Source of the DNA: Membranipora membranacea
Taxonomy: Eukaryota > Bryozoa > Gymnolaemata > Cheilostomatida > Membraniporidae
Direction of reading: 5' to 3'
Assembly (NCBI GenBank): GCA_914767715.1
Contig: OU612066.1
Location: 28,246,283-28,310,282 of the forward strand
Length of the DNA: 64,000 nt
The translations under genes were made by a program, and so were the position numbers. This document shows positions 1-14,300 of this stretch, piece by piece. Numbering within the stretch: position 1 is the first letter of the stretch; each line of letters begins with the position of its first letter. A model generated the notes under the pieces. It was not told the DNA's origin and ran no database searches. It worked only from the letters and a program-made list of their open reading frames with translations.

Positions 1-1946
1 ACATTTTAAGTGCCTTGGTATGTATCTGCTTGAAAAATTGTTAAGTCACCCACAAGAAGCAATTGTTTCACATTATCTATGACAAGGGTAAAAAGCTGTC
101 CGTTTCAACAGGAATTTCCCGAGTTGGTGCGGGGTGGTTGGTACCGGTTGGCACGATGATATTTGATGACTGGCCTTCAAATCAACCTCTCATCAATAAT
201 AATGTACTATTATAATATAACTATGATTGCGTCAAAAGGCAATATCTAGCTTTATGCCATGCTGCCACTTATGTCGGCCATCTTGGATTACAAGGTCGTA
301 TTTTGACCTATGACAAAATAAGAAGCAAAGGATAATCCACTGACCTTACCCTATATCATTATGACCGCCTTTCATTGGCCAACTACTTTTCTACACAAAG
401 CCGTCAAAACGCTGATATATATTCATGTCAATGCGTGAAAAGCATATGTCTGGCTTTATGCCATGCTGCCGTTTATGTCGGCTATCTTGGATTACAAGGT
501 CGTATTTTGACCTATGACAAAATGAGAAGCAATGAATAACCGACAGACGTTACTCTATATTATTATGCCCACCTTTCATTGGTAGCAGTAGATACTATTC
601 GGTCTCCCTTATATCGTATTGTGACTGCACAAAGCAGAATGCATAAGAGTAGAATCTCACAACAACAAGTATTAAAGCGGTGGTACCACTTTCTATCAAC
701 TTTGATTTCAATTCTCCTAAAATTTCTATCTTGTAACGCACAACCTTATCAACTGTATGGAGCATAAGTGTAACATATCAACCTCTATTAAATGTTCTGT
801 CCTGCTATTTCCCATTATTTTTGTAAACTGAGCTAAATTTATGACAAGCACTTAAATTCCCACAAGGCGCACATGTTACATCCTCATAATAAATGGGGCA
901 CCGAAAGCACTATTGCGAAAAAAATCTAATGATAAAGTTACAGTTCCCATAAATAAAGCATATTAAACGGAATAACCTACTAAATATACCACGAATCTTA
1001 AGCGTGGACGCTTCAGACTTGCTGTCCTAACCTCTGGTACCCTGCAAAAAATCCACAATTTCTAGACTTTTACCCAAGCGTGGCACATATGAGTCACTTA
1101 ATTTTAAAGACAGGTCAGGTTAAGCCTTTCGCAAAAATGATAGAAAAAAAAAAGACCTTGAACAGTCTCCAGTATTAGGAAGCAAAAATTCCCACGGTCA
1201 ACACCTGTGATCGGATTATCAAGCTTACCATAACTTTGTGAAACTTGCTTCTTTTTTTTTACAAATTCACATTTTAATTGATGGAAATTTGAGCTCAAAT
1301 TACCTATCTTCAGTGAGTAATCAGGTTAATCACCTACTGATTAGATATTAATGATTGACAGTCCAGGGCCACCCAGGATGTCACATTACACTCATAGTTT
1401 GACAGGAAGTGTATGTGCAATCATTTATATAATATCAAAATGGGAGTTATCCCACCTCAATAGTATGCTCATACAAGAGTACTGCTTCCGTGCTTGGAGA
1501 AAAAGCTTCCATATTTCACGTCGCGTTATCATTGAAGCAGTTGGCCATAGCTAGATTATCGATGGTCACATGTATCATATTATTTCAGAAGGATATGTGT
1601 ATAGGCCTGACCTAACGCTGTTGCGGATTTGAGTTCATTTTGGATAATGATTTGAACTGAAGGCCTTAGCAGTGGAGAGTAAACAGCTACCTATCCATTG
1701 CCTTTAGAATAGGAAGAGTGTTACCAAATTTAATGCACCGATTTTGTTCCTTGCAAATTTGTAACCACTTTAATTTAATAGTAAAATAAAAATTTTTGTC
1801 AATAATATAATGTAAACCTTATGGGTATCACAACAGAGCACAAGAAACCAACAGCATACGAGAACCAGCTTTCTTGTTAAAAATGAAATCTTAAGTTCAA
1901 AGTAGTAGTTGATTCGTAATCATGACTAACGTAGTGGTTCCCCTAC
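1..1946. other. Intron of the SARA-like gene, running off the left edge
   Basis: The last visible SARA exon ends at 1947 with a good donor on the minus strand, so this stretch is intronic. I looked on the minus strand for the next conserved SARA C-terminal segment and did not find it; the remaining roughly 200 residues should lie left of the window. Apart from the tandem duplication at 229-600, no structure was recognised. The short open frames here match nothing known. Confidence 0.6.
229..600. repeat. Tandem duplication, about 202-bp unit, two copies
   Basis: Two copies lie head to tail, starting near 229 and 431. Both contain the same run of about 90 bases with the core GGATTACAAGGTCGTATTTT (294 and 491 regions) and both end near a CTTTCATTGG string (about 370 and 573). 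Copies differ by scattered substitutions, so the duplication is not very recent. It lies in the terminal intron of the SARA-like gene. No coding potential is evident. Confidence 0.8.
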
Positions 1947-4900
1947 CTGCATGTTTGTGAGTTTAGCCTTGAACTCATCGAGAGCTTCTTTAGTTATCTG
2001 CACCATAATACCATCCTCCACTATACTACACTTAGCCGATACATTACCAGACTCCTTCATCGAACCGCTGAACACAACAAAACTCGCTCCAGTTACTGAA
2101 ACGTAAAAACAGTAATATTATAGTTTATTAAAGTACGTAGGATTGTATATCTTATTGGGTTTTTAAACTCCAGAGGAGTAAAATAAATGGGCTGAAGGAA
2201 AAGTTTACCCTTTCGTACATGTTTGATTTGTAGCAATATTTATGGATAGCTTACATTAACTCAACCTCACCACTTTACGTTTACTCAAACTCAGCTAACT
2301 AAAATTGGTGTAAGATAACGTTGGGGTGAACTCATTTTTGCCAAAACTTAATTTTGTTAGCTGAAGTGGTCATCTATATGAAGTGAAGGGGATGAGTAAA
2401 GGTAAGGTAGCCTTACATTTAGCTATTTCAAGCCAACTTTTCTTCACGCGAGACACTATTCCACTCTAATAGTCCCCCAAACTAGCCTCACTCTAGTTAA
2501 TATTTAGAGTTAAATGTTGAAAACCTCATCTACTCTGCACTCCCTAAAATAAGGGACGACCCCTGACACCCCCACTCCATTGAACCTAGATCATTTCAAT
2601 ATAAATCCCTGCTACTAGGTCCAAATATGGGCTCATTTATAATGAGATAACCAACTATATTTTAGTTTATGTATTTCCTTCTACCTCATTAGGTTCACCA
2701 AACAAGATGGGAAACAGTTTTGCTATTTTACATAAATAATATAAAGTCTTATGTAATTGGTAGAGTAGTGCACGAAGTTAGGGTTAAGTACAGATGAGCT
2801 ATTGTGTAATAAATTTGATTAGTAGAAAAATTTAAATTTAAGATTTCTAGTGAAGATGCATGCATGAGACTTCCAGTCTCATGCAGAGACACTCATGCAG
2901 AGACACTCATGCAGAGACAGTCTCATGCAGAGACTGCATGCATGAGACTTCCAGGCATGACATAATTTATTTATTTTAAGCAGATGCATGCAATTTACAG
3001 ATATTCCCTGATGATGAAAAGTATAATAGCCAATTCAAAAGCAATATCAGCTGGGAAAATCTGTATATCGCATGCGCCATGGAGCACCTGCTCAAAAATA
3101 ATTAAAAGAATTAGAATGAGGATGGGCCATTATACTTCATCTGATCAAGGTTGTTGAACCGGGAGGTTGGTTACTTGTATCAGGTATATTTAGATGTGTT
3201 CGACAGATAAGAAAATCTAAGATCTCTAATTGAATTTAAATTTAAATTAAGGTTCCATTGGGCACACCCAAGCAGGATTTGGTTAAGCTACAAATCAAGC
3301 TTTTCAATTGAAACCGGTCTAGGCCTTGAGCCAAAGGTGAAAGGAAACGCCTGATGTTGGTGTAAAAAAGTTCACTGCTCAAATTAAATTTTGTCGAGTC
3401 ACACTTGAACCCGAATCATAATTTGGGTCGCTTTATTGGGACTTTTCCAAACAGTGTTTTGCTTTCATAAGCAGAGTGCTTTGCATCCCAATCGACCTCA
3501 GTTTTTGTTTTGAAGAGTAATCGCCAACTTCTTTTTGAAGGTATTACGCAATATGGCAAATCCATAATCCATTATTCGATTCAAGGTTGGCTAGGATGAA
3601 CGGCGCACGACAGCCAAGTCAATAGTACTAGACAAACAGTGCATCCGATGGGGTTCAAACCTGGGACCTTATGATCCCAAATCAGCCGCCCCTAACACTG
3701 AGCTATCCCTGATCCCTTGTTGTGTTTTAAAATCCTGTTGGCAAGCTAGGGTATACGACCAATTAAATGTTACACTAGTAGATTTCCAGGGTCAATGGTA
3801 GTTTAAAATAAAAAATCTGTTGTTTTTGCTTCTTGTCGCGAAGCATTCCAGCGGTCACGGAGTTCCACACAGTTCAGATAAATGGCTTGATAATCAGAGC
3901 ACATCTAGCAGTACTATGTCCTTAGCAAGGTGAAACCAAGAGTGCTTCAAATAATTGACAGCAATCCATAAAAATCCTATTTGGGGAATAGTGCCAGGTG
4001 TGCCACCTATCTAATCTACCTGGAGAATCAAACCACATATAGACCATTGCCAAAGTCCTTTTGCAATTCAGAAATATTCTACCCTAGAGAAGTCAATATA
4101 AGCTAGAGTTTAGTTTAGCTAGTTTGTGAGTGACTTAATTTTAAACTGCCATGGTGGGAGTTAATCTAGAGTGGTAAAGTAATGCGAGCCACCCAGCCAA
4201 AAAATTCGGTGCTAGCATAAAGTCAACCTCAAACAAAACTCGAATGTTGTCCTATAGGGTATGATGAAAATATGTGTAAGCTACACTTAGCACACAAATA
4301 TCCCTTGTAGACTTATACAGTTAGAGGCACCCTTTTATGGCCTGCTTACACTTAGTCACCCTCTCTCCTTTATTTATATGCTATATTTCTAGCTAACAGA
4401 AAGTCACCTCAAAACTAGCTAAATTAAGCTTAGTGCATGCATAGCACTAGTAAACTTACACAGTTAGAGGGGGAGGGGAGGGGCACCCATACCTGATCTG
4501 GCCTGGTTAGAGATATTCATGGTACTAGATGAGTATCTCCCATCCTCGTTCTGTATACACACTATATGAGAGTCGGCCTGATTACTGAAGCTAGCTCCGA
4601 ACGATATAACACATTCCTGAGAGCTACCTACTACCTTCATCACCTACAAACAAAACATTATATATGTGAGGGGGGGGGGGGTGGTGGGGCAAGAGTTTGG
4701 AGACCTCAGTCTAATAAGAAGTCAGACTACACTCCGCAATATTTGAAAAAAATATTGACAGCACCATCAACTACAATCATGTACAAATAATATTATATAA
4801 CTGCTACAATATTTTAGTTCATTCGGCCATCACTCACTGAGTAAATTTTTTATTGATTTCAGGTATCCTTGTTTTATCAATAAAAAGCTAGCATTGGACA

Positions 4901-5362
4901 CTGTCAACACATATAATATGGAAACATAGAACTAAGAGTTAGAAACTAGATTGAATCTAGCGCTGCATGTTGATACTCCTGTTGATCCAGCCAAAGCGTT
5001 TGTTTTGCTGGCGCTTCCCTGATCACGTGACATGCCACTAAATCATCAATGTCATCTGACAGTGTAGACAATTACATATCTTTCAACATAAAAGCAACCA
5101 TTTTTCACAAGAAACCACAGCTTACACAAACTTACAGTTGAGTACATATTTTTGGGTATTGATATAGTCGTGACTTTATCTGTGAGGTGTACAGTGAAGC
5201 CCTCAATCTTAGTGAGCGAATACTGATAGCCCTGGAAATCAGCCAGCAGGTTCATGATGGTGTTGGTGTTTTCTCTGTATACAGACTGACGATTACGCAC
5301 GCTCATCAGAGGACAGGGGTAATCTGCAGAAGAGAAGAATTAAAAAATCAAATTTCTTTGGG

Positions 5363-5393
<31 letters not shown>

Positions 5394-8300
5394 ATAAGGA
5401 ATTACAAAATAGCATGTATGTGAGGCATGTCAGATCGGATTTAACTCCTGCATTTTGAACTGAACTGGCTACACTAGACATATTATCACTTGTAATTGAG
5501 AATGGGAACTTGAGGTCCTAGCTAACCGTCGGTGGAAATATACATTATTATTTGTAATCAAATCTGTATATTGCTGCAGCTATCATATCTCAAATATTCA
5601 TGAGTGTACAGAATTGTCTCCTTATTTGGAAAAAAAACCAGTATAGAAAGACAGGAATAAAAAGTTGACTACTCGATGGTTGGTAGGACAACGCTGCATT
5701 ATAGTAAGCAAGTAAGCAGTACTCACGTTTAAATTCAGCGCCCAGTCTAAGTTTAAGTCTCAGCGGGAATAGTATAGCCCAGGGAAGCTCGAGTCTATGT
5801 ATAAGTATAGCGTACAGAAAAGGTGGGGACGGTAAGTTTAGCCCCTTGGAACACTGAAAGGTGGATCTGATAAACATAAGAGCTGTGAGGTCAGTATTTC
5901 CCATGAATCCTGTCTCATTGAAGGGCTGAACTCTAGATAGATCCACATATCCTAACTCATTCACCTGTTGGCCTATGGAAAAAAAAAACAGAGAAATAAT
6001 CAAATAGATAATTGAGAGTTATGCCCTCCTTTAACAATCCATAAAAGGGTGGACAACTCGAAAGTTACTAGTTTTTCACATGTTCTGTGTATATTAACCC
6101 AGTAGACAATCCCACTAACAGATGTAATTGACAACTCCAACAACTCAAATGATGTTTTTAAGCAATTTCACTACCGGTGGTCAAGAGCATAGTCTTGAAA
6201 CAAGGGAAGAGCTCTTCTCTAGTTTCAATAATACCACAATTTAGCATTCATTTTACCAGCGATCAGTTCTTAATAATGGGAGGAAACAGGTAATATGGCA
6301 CTTGGCAACTGATCCAAACAGAAGTGCCACAAAATACCCCCCCCCCCCCTTAATCACAGCCTCCAAACCTAGACATAAGACTATCACCATACCAGCTGCA
6401 GCATGTTGGTAGAGCATCTTAAAGAGATGGAACACGTCTCGAGGTATTCGATTCTCGTCAGCTTCACATCTCAACACAAACACAATCTCATCTTGTGATA
6501 CGGTGTTCAGTCCATTAGATGTAAAGCACCAACATATAGAACCAGTACAGCAATCCACTGCAATATCAAGTTCAATGTGTTAACAAAACAGTTCGAAAGT
6601 GTCCTGTAAGCCTGTAAAACCTTTTGATAACTTGTTTAGGCATTACTAATGTTATTTTATATTATTATTATTTTTGCCATTTAAATTACCATCGAACATA
6701 TGCTAGCTCTTTTTAAACACTGTCTCATTTGCTCTAACGAGTACTGACAGGATATTAAAGTAAATACAAAAAAGCAAGAAAAAAGAACTGGGTGAACTCT
6801 TTTTGATAGTCCGGTGGACAGTACCAGAATTTGTAGTGTGTCAAGCCAAAGGGAGTATAGATCTTATTCTGGAGAGTTCCATGTTAGAAATGCATGTCTG
6901 AGAACATTTTGACATGCCCTATTTTTAAATATATATCATAGGGATAAGTGTTAGAAAGTTCTCGCTGTTATAATGAGAAAGCAGTTGACAGAATGTTACT
7001 TGGGTACTTCATAGAATACATTCAAATTACTCGCACTTCGGGAAAGACACATCTAATTGCTACATTATCTGTACCTTATCATGATGATAGGCTAATGGCA
7101 CCTCCCACCTTCCCTCTAAACTATGTTATGTGTTTGGTCTATTCTAGACCAAGTTTGGTCCAGTTTGCCTGTGTTAGGAATTCCACCCCTACTGATCAGC
7201 TGAGGCTTATCAGTGGGACGGGAGCAAACCCAAATGGAGGCAAACTGGACCAAACTTGATCTACGTCTATTCCTACTCATAACCATGACATGGTTATCTG
7301 CAGACACATACACAGATAATCGTGTATGATGTGAATCCTTTCAATCTAATCAAATCTGAATCAATCACAAAGACAATAATATTATAATGACATAAAATGA
7401 CAAGAAAACAAAACTCAAAATAGAACTTGCAAGTATGACTCAGCAAAACTTTGCTCATAGCATATAGTTAGTAACTGGGTATTATATGACCAGATTATGT
7501 ACTTACTGTTGACAATCTTGATTCCTACATTAAGATCTTTGTGTATCGCAAATGCAAATCTGCCATCATCCCCTTCGTCTAAAATGTATAAAATCAACAC
7601 ATTTACTATTGATTAAAAATATTTACTCCTATCAACTTTTGACAAGAAAACAGATTGAAATATTATCTACTGAGAGTACGATTATTTCCAGGGTATTTTC
7701 AACAAATATAAGTATCAGCTGTTTGATTGCTGAAAGCCTAACATTTATGCTTGTCTCAAATGGGGGAAAAACTCCAAAGCAGACAGGAAGTGATAAACTT
7801 ATTCCCTTAATCGAGGTGGAAGATATGTTATCAAGGTGTATATTGCACTACTCCCAGCTTTAATCTTCAACATCACAGATAAGCAAAACATGGGACAAAT
7901 CTTCATTGGAGTAGTAAATACTCGCTGTTTAGGTCAGCTATTTGGGAGGGACTAAATGTTAGCTAGCCTTAACCTCCACAAGCCATGGAAAGAGGTTATT
8001 CAAGGTAAAGATGGTTAGCCTTGTCACTAGCCACAGGTTTGGGTTTTTTGGTTTTTTTTTGGGGTGTAGATTAGAGCTAAAAAGGCAGAAGACAACTACT
8101 CATACTATACCGAAAAAAAAACAAAAAAACCAAGACCCATGGCCGCGTGACAAGGCTGAAAGATGATGAGTTAATGTCATAAGTTCACTATCTCAAGTCC
8201 GGGCAAAAATGGCGAACTTTTCCTCTTGTGTATCCTCGACTCCGCTAAGGTTTGACTATGATCTTACCCCTGAGCTTAGCGATAAGTCCTGCCTCATCAG

Positions 8301-11300
8301 GCTCTGTATCAACAGCGGAGTACTGAGAGCTGTCGTTATCATAACACAGCAGAGGAGGCAGCGAGTCCTCCGGTATAAGGAACGTGTTACGTAATGTCTC
8401 ACGCAATCTCTGACTGGTCTTCTGTCGATCTACAATTGTTGAAACATCATACAATGCAGTCCACTTGATTCAAACCTCTGGGGACCACCAAATTTTGTCC
8501 TTATTAAAAGGATAATACACTTCTGATCTCTGTTTGGCAGCCAATGGAGCACAGAAAAATGTATGTACATACAAAAACTCCTTATTTGTAATTCAAAACC
8601 CCTTGTTCTGCTCAAATGTGCATTCTTAATTGTAGTTGTGCATCTCCAACAAGAAATAAGACAACTAACAGAATTGCTTGTGATCTGAAAAAAGCTGATT
8701 TTGTGAGCAGTTGTGTGCTCCTACCTCTTGGTTAGTGTTTCAATTGTCCAGATACTCAAAGTGCGCATGTGCAATAAGGATGACCTTTGGACTTTAGCTT
8801 GTTATTTTCTAACAGCCCAGCTTAACACTTTTATTACCATATCCGGTTATGGTAGTAAAAGTGTTAAGCTGGGCTGTTAGAAAATAACAAGCTAAAGTCC
8901 AAAGGTCATCCTTATTGCACATGCGCACTTTGAGTATCTGGACAATTGAAACACTAACCAAGAGGTAGGAGCACACAACTGCTCACAAAATCAGCTTTTT
9001 TCAGATCACAAGCAATTCTGTTAGTTGTCTTATTTCTTGTTGGAGATGCACAACTACAATTTAGAATGCACATTTGAGCAGAACAAGGGGTTTTGAATTA
9101 CAAATAAGGAGTTTATATATGTACATACATTTTTGTGTGCTCCATTGGCTGCAAAACAGAGATCAGAAGTGTATTATCCCTTTAAGCAGAGTTTGAATTA
9201 TATGACACTAAAATGTGTTGAAATTTGGCTGACAGGGCTAAGTTTACTTGTCTGAATTATAAAGTCTGAATTAAGAGGATTACACTGTAGTTTCATTAAC
9301 AGAAAGTTGAGCTTGCTCTCGGCCCTCCAGCATTAATGCTGTCAAAATCAGCCAATCTTTGTTTACAAATTTGGCTGTTTGAGAAATGAAATCGATCATA
9401 GCTCCTATTAGTTAGAAATAATCTTCAGTAATATCAATTAAATCGATAACAGTTCGCCCCAATGAAAAGGGAGTTCATTGTTTGAGCTGAACTGCCTGCG
9501 TATGCAAAACATGTCCTATAATTATCACATGTGTTGCCATGTTCATGAACGATTTTCAATTACTCATGGCCTCACTTTTATTTTTGCGTCGGACTCTAGA
9601 AGACGGGGTCGTGTCAGACCCATCGAGATGAGAGTTTTCATCACCTGGTCTGATCCCGTCTGAGAATATCACAGAACGATTAGAGTCTCTGTTACTTATA
9701 CTACCTCCTGAAAATAACAAAAATAATGTCAGGTTTGATTGATTATAAATATGGGGGCCATATGATCACATAAGGGGTGCTTTGATCAAACGTATACCAG
9801 GCCACCATCTGCAGTAAAGTACTTTTACGACATAAGAAAGTATTCAAATAACTTACCAAAATTACTACACTTTAATTGTTGTTGTCTACAACTTAACAAT
9901 TGAGCACTCATAACTCATAACTGTTCAGTTTTCCAAATGATTTCTTATTTTGTAATCACTGTCACATGCACTTCACCTGTTTTTTTTAGTTCATCCAATT
10001 GGTTCAGGCCCACAAGCTGGCCAGAGGAGGAAGGGGTCAAGAGAAGATGTAGCAAGCTTTGTACTGAGTACTTATACAGCGCAGTTTTGAACTCGCTTGT
10101 GGTTTTGTTCAATGTTGAAGAGATTTTAGCTGTGCAATACTATGCTATTGATTTTGCTCAAAGGGAACTGCTTTATCATAACAAATCACTTACTGGAAGT
10201 GTCCTTCAGAACTCCAGCAGGTCTTTGTGAAGCCTCAGCACCACCCACTGCACCAGCTAATGATTCCTGAGTTGGGCTGGCCTGCGTATGCCCTTCCTGA
10301 GGCATTGCCTGACCACTAAACATTCTGGCCTGTTGCTCAGCAGCTGAAAATGAGGAGTTAGATAATGATAGGATGTCAATATGTAGGTCTATCATTAAAT
10401 AGTAAGTCGAATACATGAGTAATCAGAGATGAAACTCAGCAGCCCGGCAGGGGGGCGGTCCCCCTGGAGCTCGATATGTAGACTTCACGGTAAACAACCA
10501 AATGATCATTCTGGTCATACAATACGGGCCAGTGTCAGATACTGATGGACCTTATTTTATAGCTCATGAGTCAAAGTATAGGGTGAAGTTTCAATCTGAA
10601 ACAACATAATATTCGCAATCAATCAGGAAAGCAAACTCCCTTTCGCTAGTACTCTTTCCATCAGAAATTCCAAAGCTAAAGATGGAATTGGAAGTTTGGT
10701 AAACTTTGATTAAGTAACCCCATATAGGCCATCCAACAGCCCATTTTCTGACCCTTGTTTTGACATTGCAGAGAGGTTTCCTAACAATCGGTTGTCAAGT
10801 AATAAAAGATGATAATATTATAATATGACATCTAATCTGAGATGATGAATGCTACGTATTCACAAAAACACTTAAGTTAGCGGTCAGTGACTGATATACA
10901 CAAGCTTACCGAGAGCGATTTGTTCATGACAAGTTTTGCAAACTTTCGCTTCTTTGAAATCCATATACTGCAGCTTGGACTTCATACTGCAACAGCTACT
11001 ACAGAAAAGCTGGAAAAGAACAACATGTAAAATAATTTGAATGAAAGCAGATGCATGTTTTCTTTAAAATAATCACTCAGAGGGGGAAGCAACTCTTATT
11101 TTACACAACTTTCTCTGAATACTTGAATGTAGAGGGAAGTCATCATGTGAGGTGGTGCGGCCTCAGAGTCTTGCTATAACATTCCGAATGGGGTTTTCTA
11201 AAGAAGTACAATTGCACGACAGGGAATTTCCAAGTATTGCATCATGAGTATCTTTGTTTACATTTTGAGTAGTATGGCCATGAGTTGGTGCTGTGATTAT

Positions 11301-14300
11301 AGCTTTTGGATAAATAACAGTTTACCAATGAAGCAAATACACTCAAGTAGCTAATGATAGATAACTAACTGACAAAGCACCTGCCCCATAATCTGACGAT
11401 ATATAACATCAATATCATAATAGACAGTTGATATAACTGGTAAAACCCTTTAGGGTAATATATCTCTAGTTAGTGCTATTATTAGTAGTAATCATATTAG
11501 TTTGATACTTGACTGAACGGAGCTTACTGTAGCCTTGGTGTTTAAACATCAAATTGAGTTGGTATGAGGTTGCTATCAGTGGGAGGAGTTTAATAACGCA
11601 ATGCAAACTAAACTAGCCTTACTGCTATCCGTTTTACAACAATGGGGTACTGTCGTGGTGGGTGGGGGCTGCACTTTGAAAAAACCCGTACCAGACGGTG
11701 TTGCTTCCACCAGATCTCATCAAATCTAGCATTGAAATGTTGAAATGTCATCACAAAGTTCCCTACACTTTGAAAAGCTTTCCTCCAGAAGTGATAGTTT
11801 GAAGCTGATTTTTTCGCCCCTCTTTTTGACCTAAGTATTTATGAACACCATCATGCATTAGACACAAAAATAGTTATATCTATGCAACTACTCATAACCT
11901 GTCCGGAAAGTTAGGATTGGAATTTCTAAAAGCAGCTTGAATTCAAAAGGTGCACAGGCTTGAAAAAGGAACTGATCATTTTCCTATTCCCTCAATCATA
12001 CCTTGCCACAAGCCCGGCAGTGGTGTCTCCTCTTGGTCATGGTGAATTTAGCTTCACACAACATACAAACAGAGGAGTCAGAATCTGGTATCCAGAAAGG
12101 CTGAGTCGCTCCAAGATCCATGTACTCAATACCTGCAATAATAATATTTGTCAAGAGTACCAATATTTGTGTAAATCTTCAACCTTAGTCAATAAAATAC
12201 CTAGTTGCAATGAAAAACGCATTACTGGGATGTAGCAATATGCAACACAACACTATGGTGCATATTATAGGATGCACTGTTATAATGCACATATGAAATA
12301 CCCACATTTATAATTATATACTAATGCACTAAATGTATATACACCTTTATACCATTTATGATATCGCACAAATGTAATGGAAATGGTTAATGTAAGACAT
12401 AAAATAGAAAACACTTATTGTCGACCAATGCACTGATATAATGCACATAAGAAAAACCCACATTTATAACTCTATTATATACTAATGCACTAATAGTATA
12501 TACCCCTTTGCATTTATGATAATGCAATACACAATGGAAGCGAGTATATGTAAAACACAACATAAATAGCATTTATCTGCGACTAGAGTAAAGCCGACAA
12601 GCCTTACCAGCATCTGATGATGGTAGTGGTGGTTCATCCTGTTGTTGGTCTGGTACCTCTGTGTAGGGAGGTTCACTTATTGCACGATTCTGGTCAAGAG
12701 AAGGGTCTATAAGCTGGTAGGGTGGTGGAGACTCACCTAAAAAAATCCAAGCAAGTTAATTATAAAAAAACTTTAACAGACTTATTGAATATCAGCCAGC
12801 GGAGAAGAGACAATACAACTAGACATTAAAAATATAAACCATCACTGCTGATGTATAACAGGCAATCCAAACTGACCAGGGTGATCATCGGGAGGTGGGT
12901 TGGAAGCCATTGACTCATCACCATGGTTGGGATCATCTTCCTCAGCAGGGGGATCATCCTGCACCACCATAGATTGTAGATCTGCCGTTGTTGGGGTTGG
13001 TACCGGCGGGTCCATGAAGGGTGTGCCAGAACCTATCAATGGTGGATAGAAGAATATCATCATTTGACATACACCTTAAAGAGAAGATGAACCGTTTCTA
13101 TAGCCTTGTCACGCGGCTACTTTTCTTTTGTTTTGGTAGCGGCGTGACAAGGCAATCGTTTCTATGCTTAGGAATTATCTGACGGTCAGGTTATATGTAG
13201 CATGTGCCCCTATCAACATGATAAGTTGTATAATTTTCCCAATATACAAAAAACAATAAAAAATGTATGGGATTGTTGAGACACAAATCATGACAAAGAC
13301 TCAGAACAAGACTCACCGACAGGTGCTATAGGCAGGTGAGAACTGTATATATCTTCAGGGACTCCAGATACAAAGTTTTGGACACTTGCATCCTCGGCCA
13401 AGAAGCCTTCCCCCAGCAATGCCAGTCCTGCAGGGCCCTCAGACTGTGGAACACTACCTGGTGGCAGCTCATCAGGGCTATATGACATAGATATGCCAAT
13501 GTCATTTAGTATGTCATCCGCTGATGTTGGGTAAAAACTATTGTCTATGGCTGGAGCAGTTCCAAAGGATAGCTGATTATCTTGTGCAGACGGGTGGTTT
13601 TGAGTGTCCCAAATATTGTGGTAGTCATCTTCTGTAATTGGCTGCCGTGATGAAGGAAGGGGCCTATCAACTACATCATCATGATCAGGAGTGAATCCGT
13701 CCGACTGGGGAATAGCAAACTCGGTTAGGAAGCTTGAAGAAGCACCATGGCCATTCATTTGTGGAATGGGTTCAGCTGCAATATTATGACTAGTCTCTGC
13801 TACATTGATGGGGGTCGCACCAATATCCCAACCCATATCTTCATCATTACTGGATGTGATTCCATTATCTTCCAGTAAACTATTACGGGGAGCCTGAGCA
13901 AGATTGTGTAGTGCTGTGAAACTTTCCACAGAGATTTGCGCATCTAAGTGGGACATCCTTGAGAAGCTGTCCACCGAGTTAGTGCGTATCCGTGATGATA
14001 GTCTCTGTAGGGAGCTGACTGACCCAGTAGGAGAACTGTATGCATTATTCACAGGTGAAATAAGCTGGTTGATCTCATTTCCAAGAGGAGGCTCCATAAA
14101 TTCTGTCCCAGTAGCTCTCGGAGTGAAGGTTGCACTCACCTTATCTGTACTGGACAAATTGTAACCATTGGCTGCTAACAACGAATTGAACTCTTCTTCA
14201 TCATTTGGAAGGGACAAATCAGGACTGTGGCTATGAGAGTTCTGACCTTCAATCAATTTATGATGAGTAGAAGTTTGTTCTAAGGAAGGTGAAAAATCCA

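Larger units (their letters stand above)
2096..4492. other. 2.4-kb SARA intron holding repeats
   Basis: Intron between the last two visible SARA coding exons. It contains an imperfect hairpin near 2290-2360 (GCTAACTAAAATT paired with AATTTTGTTAGC), the minisatellite at 2857-2954, and a tRNA-like segment near 3641-3717. No coding exon was recognised. Confidence 0.6.

Noticed and set aside
2857-2954. CRISPR-like array
   Set aside because: Units abut without unique spacers and the context is an animal intron; it is a minisatellite.
5590-6003. Independent gene suggested by a 137-codon minus-strand open frame
   Set aside because: Only 5727-5972 is coding; it is an internal SARA exon read through into introns at both ends.
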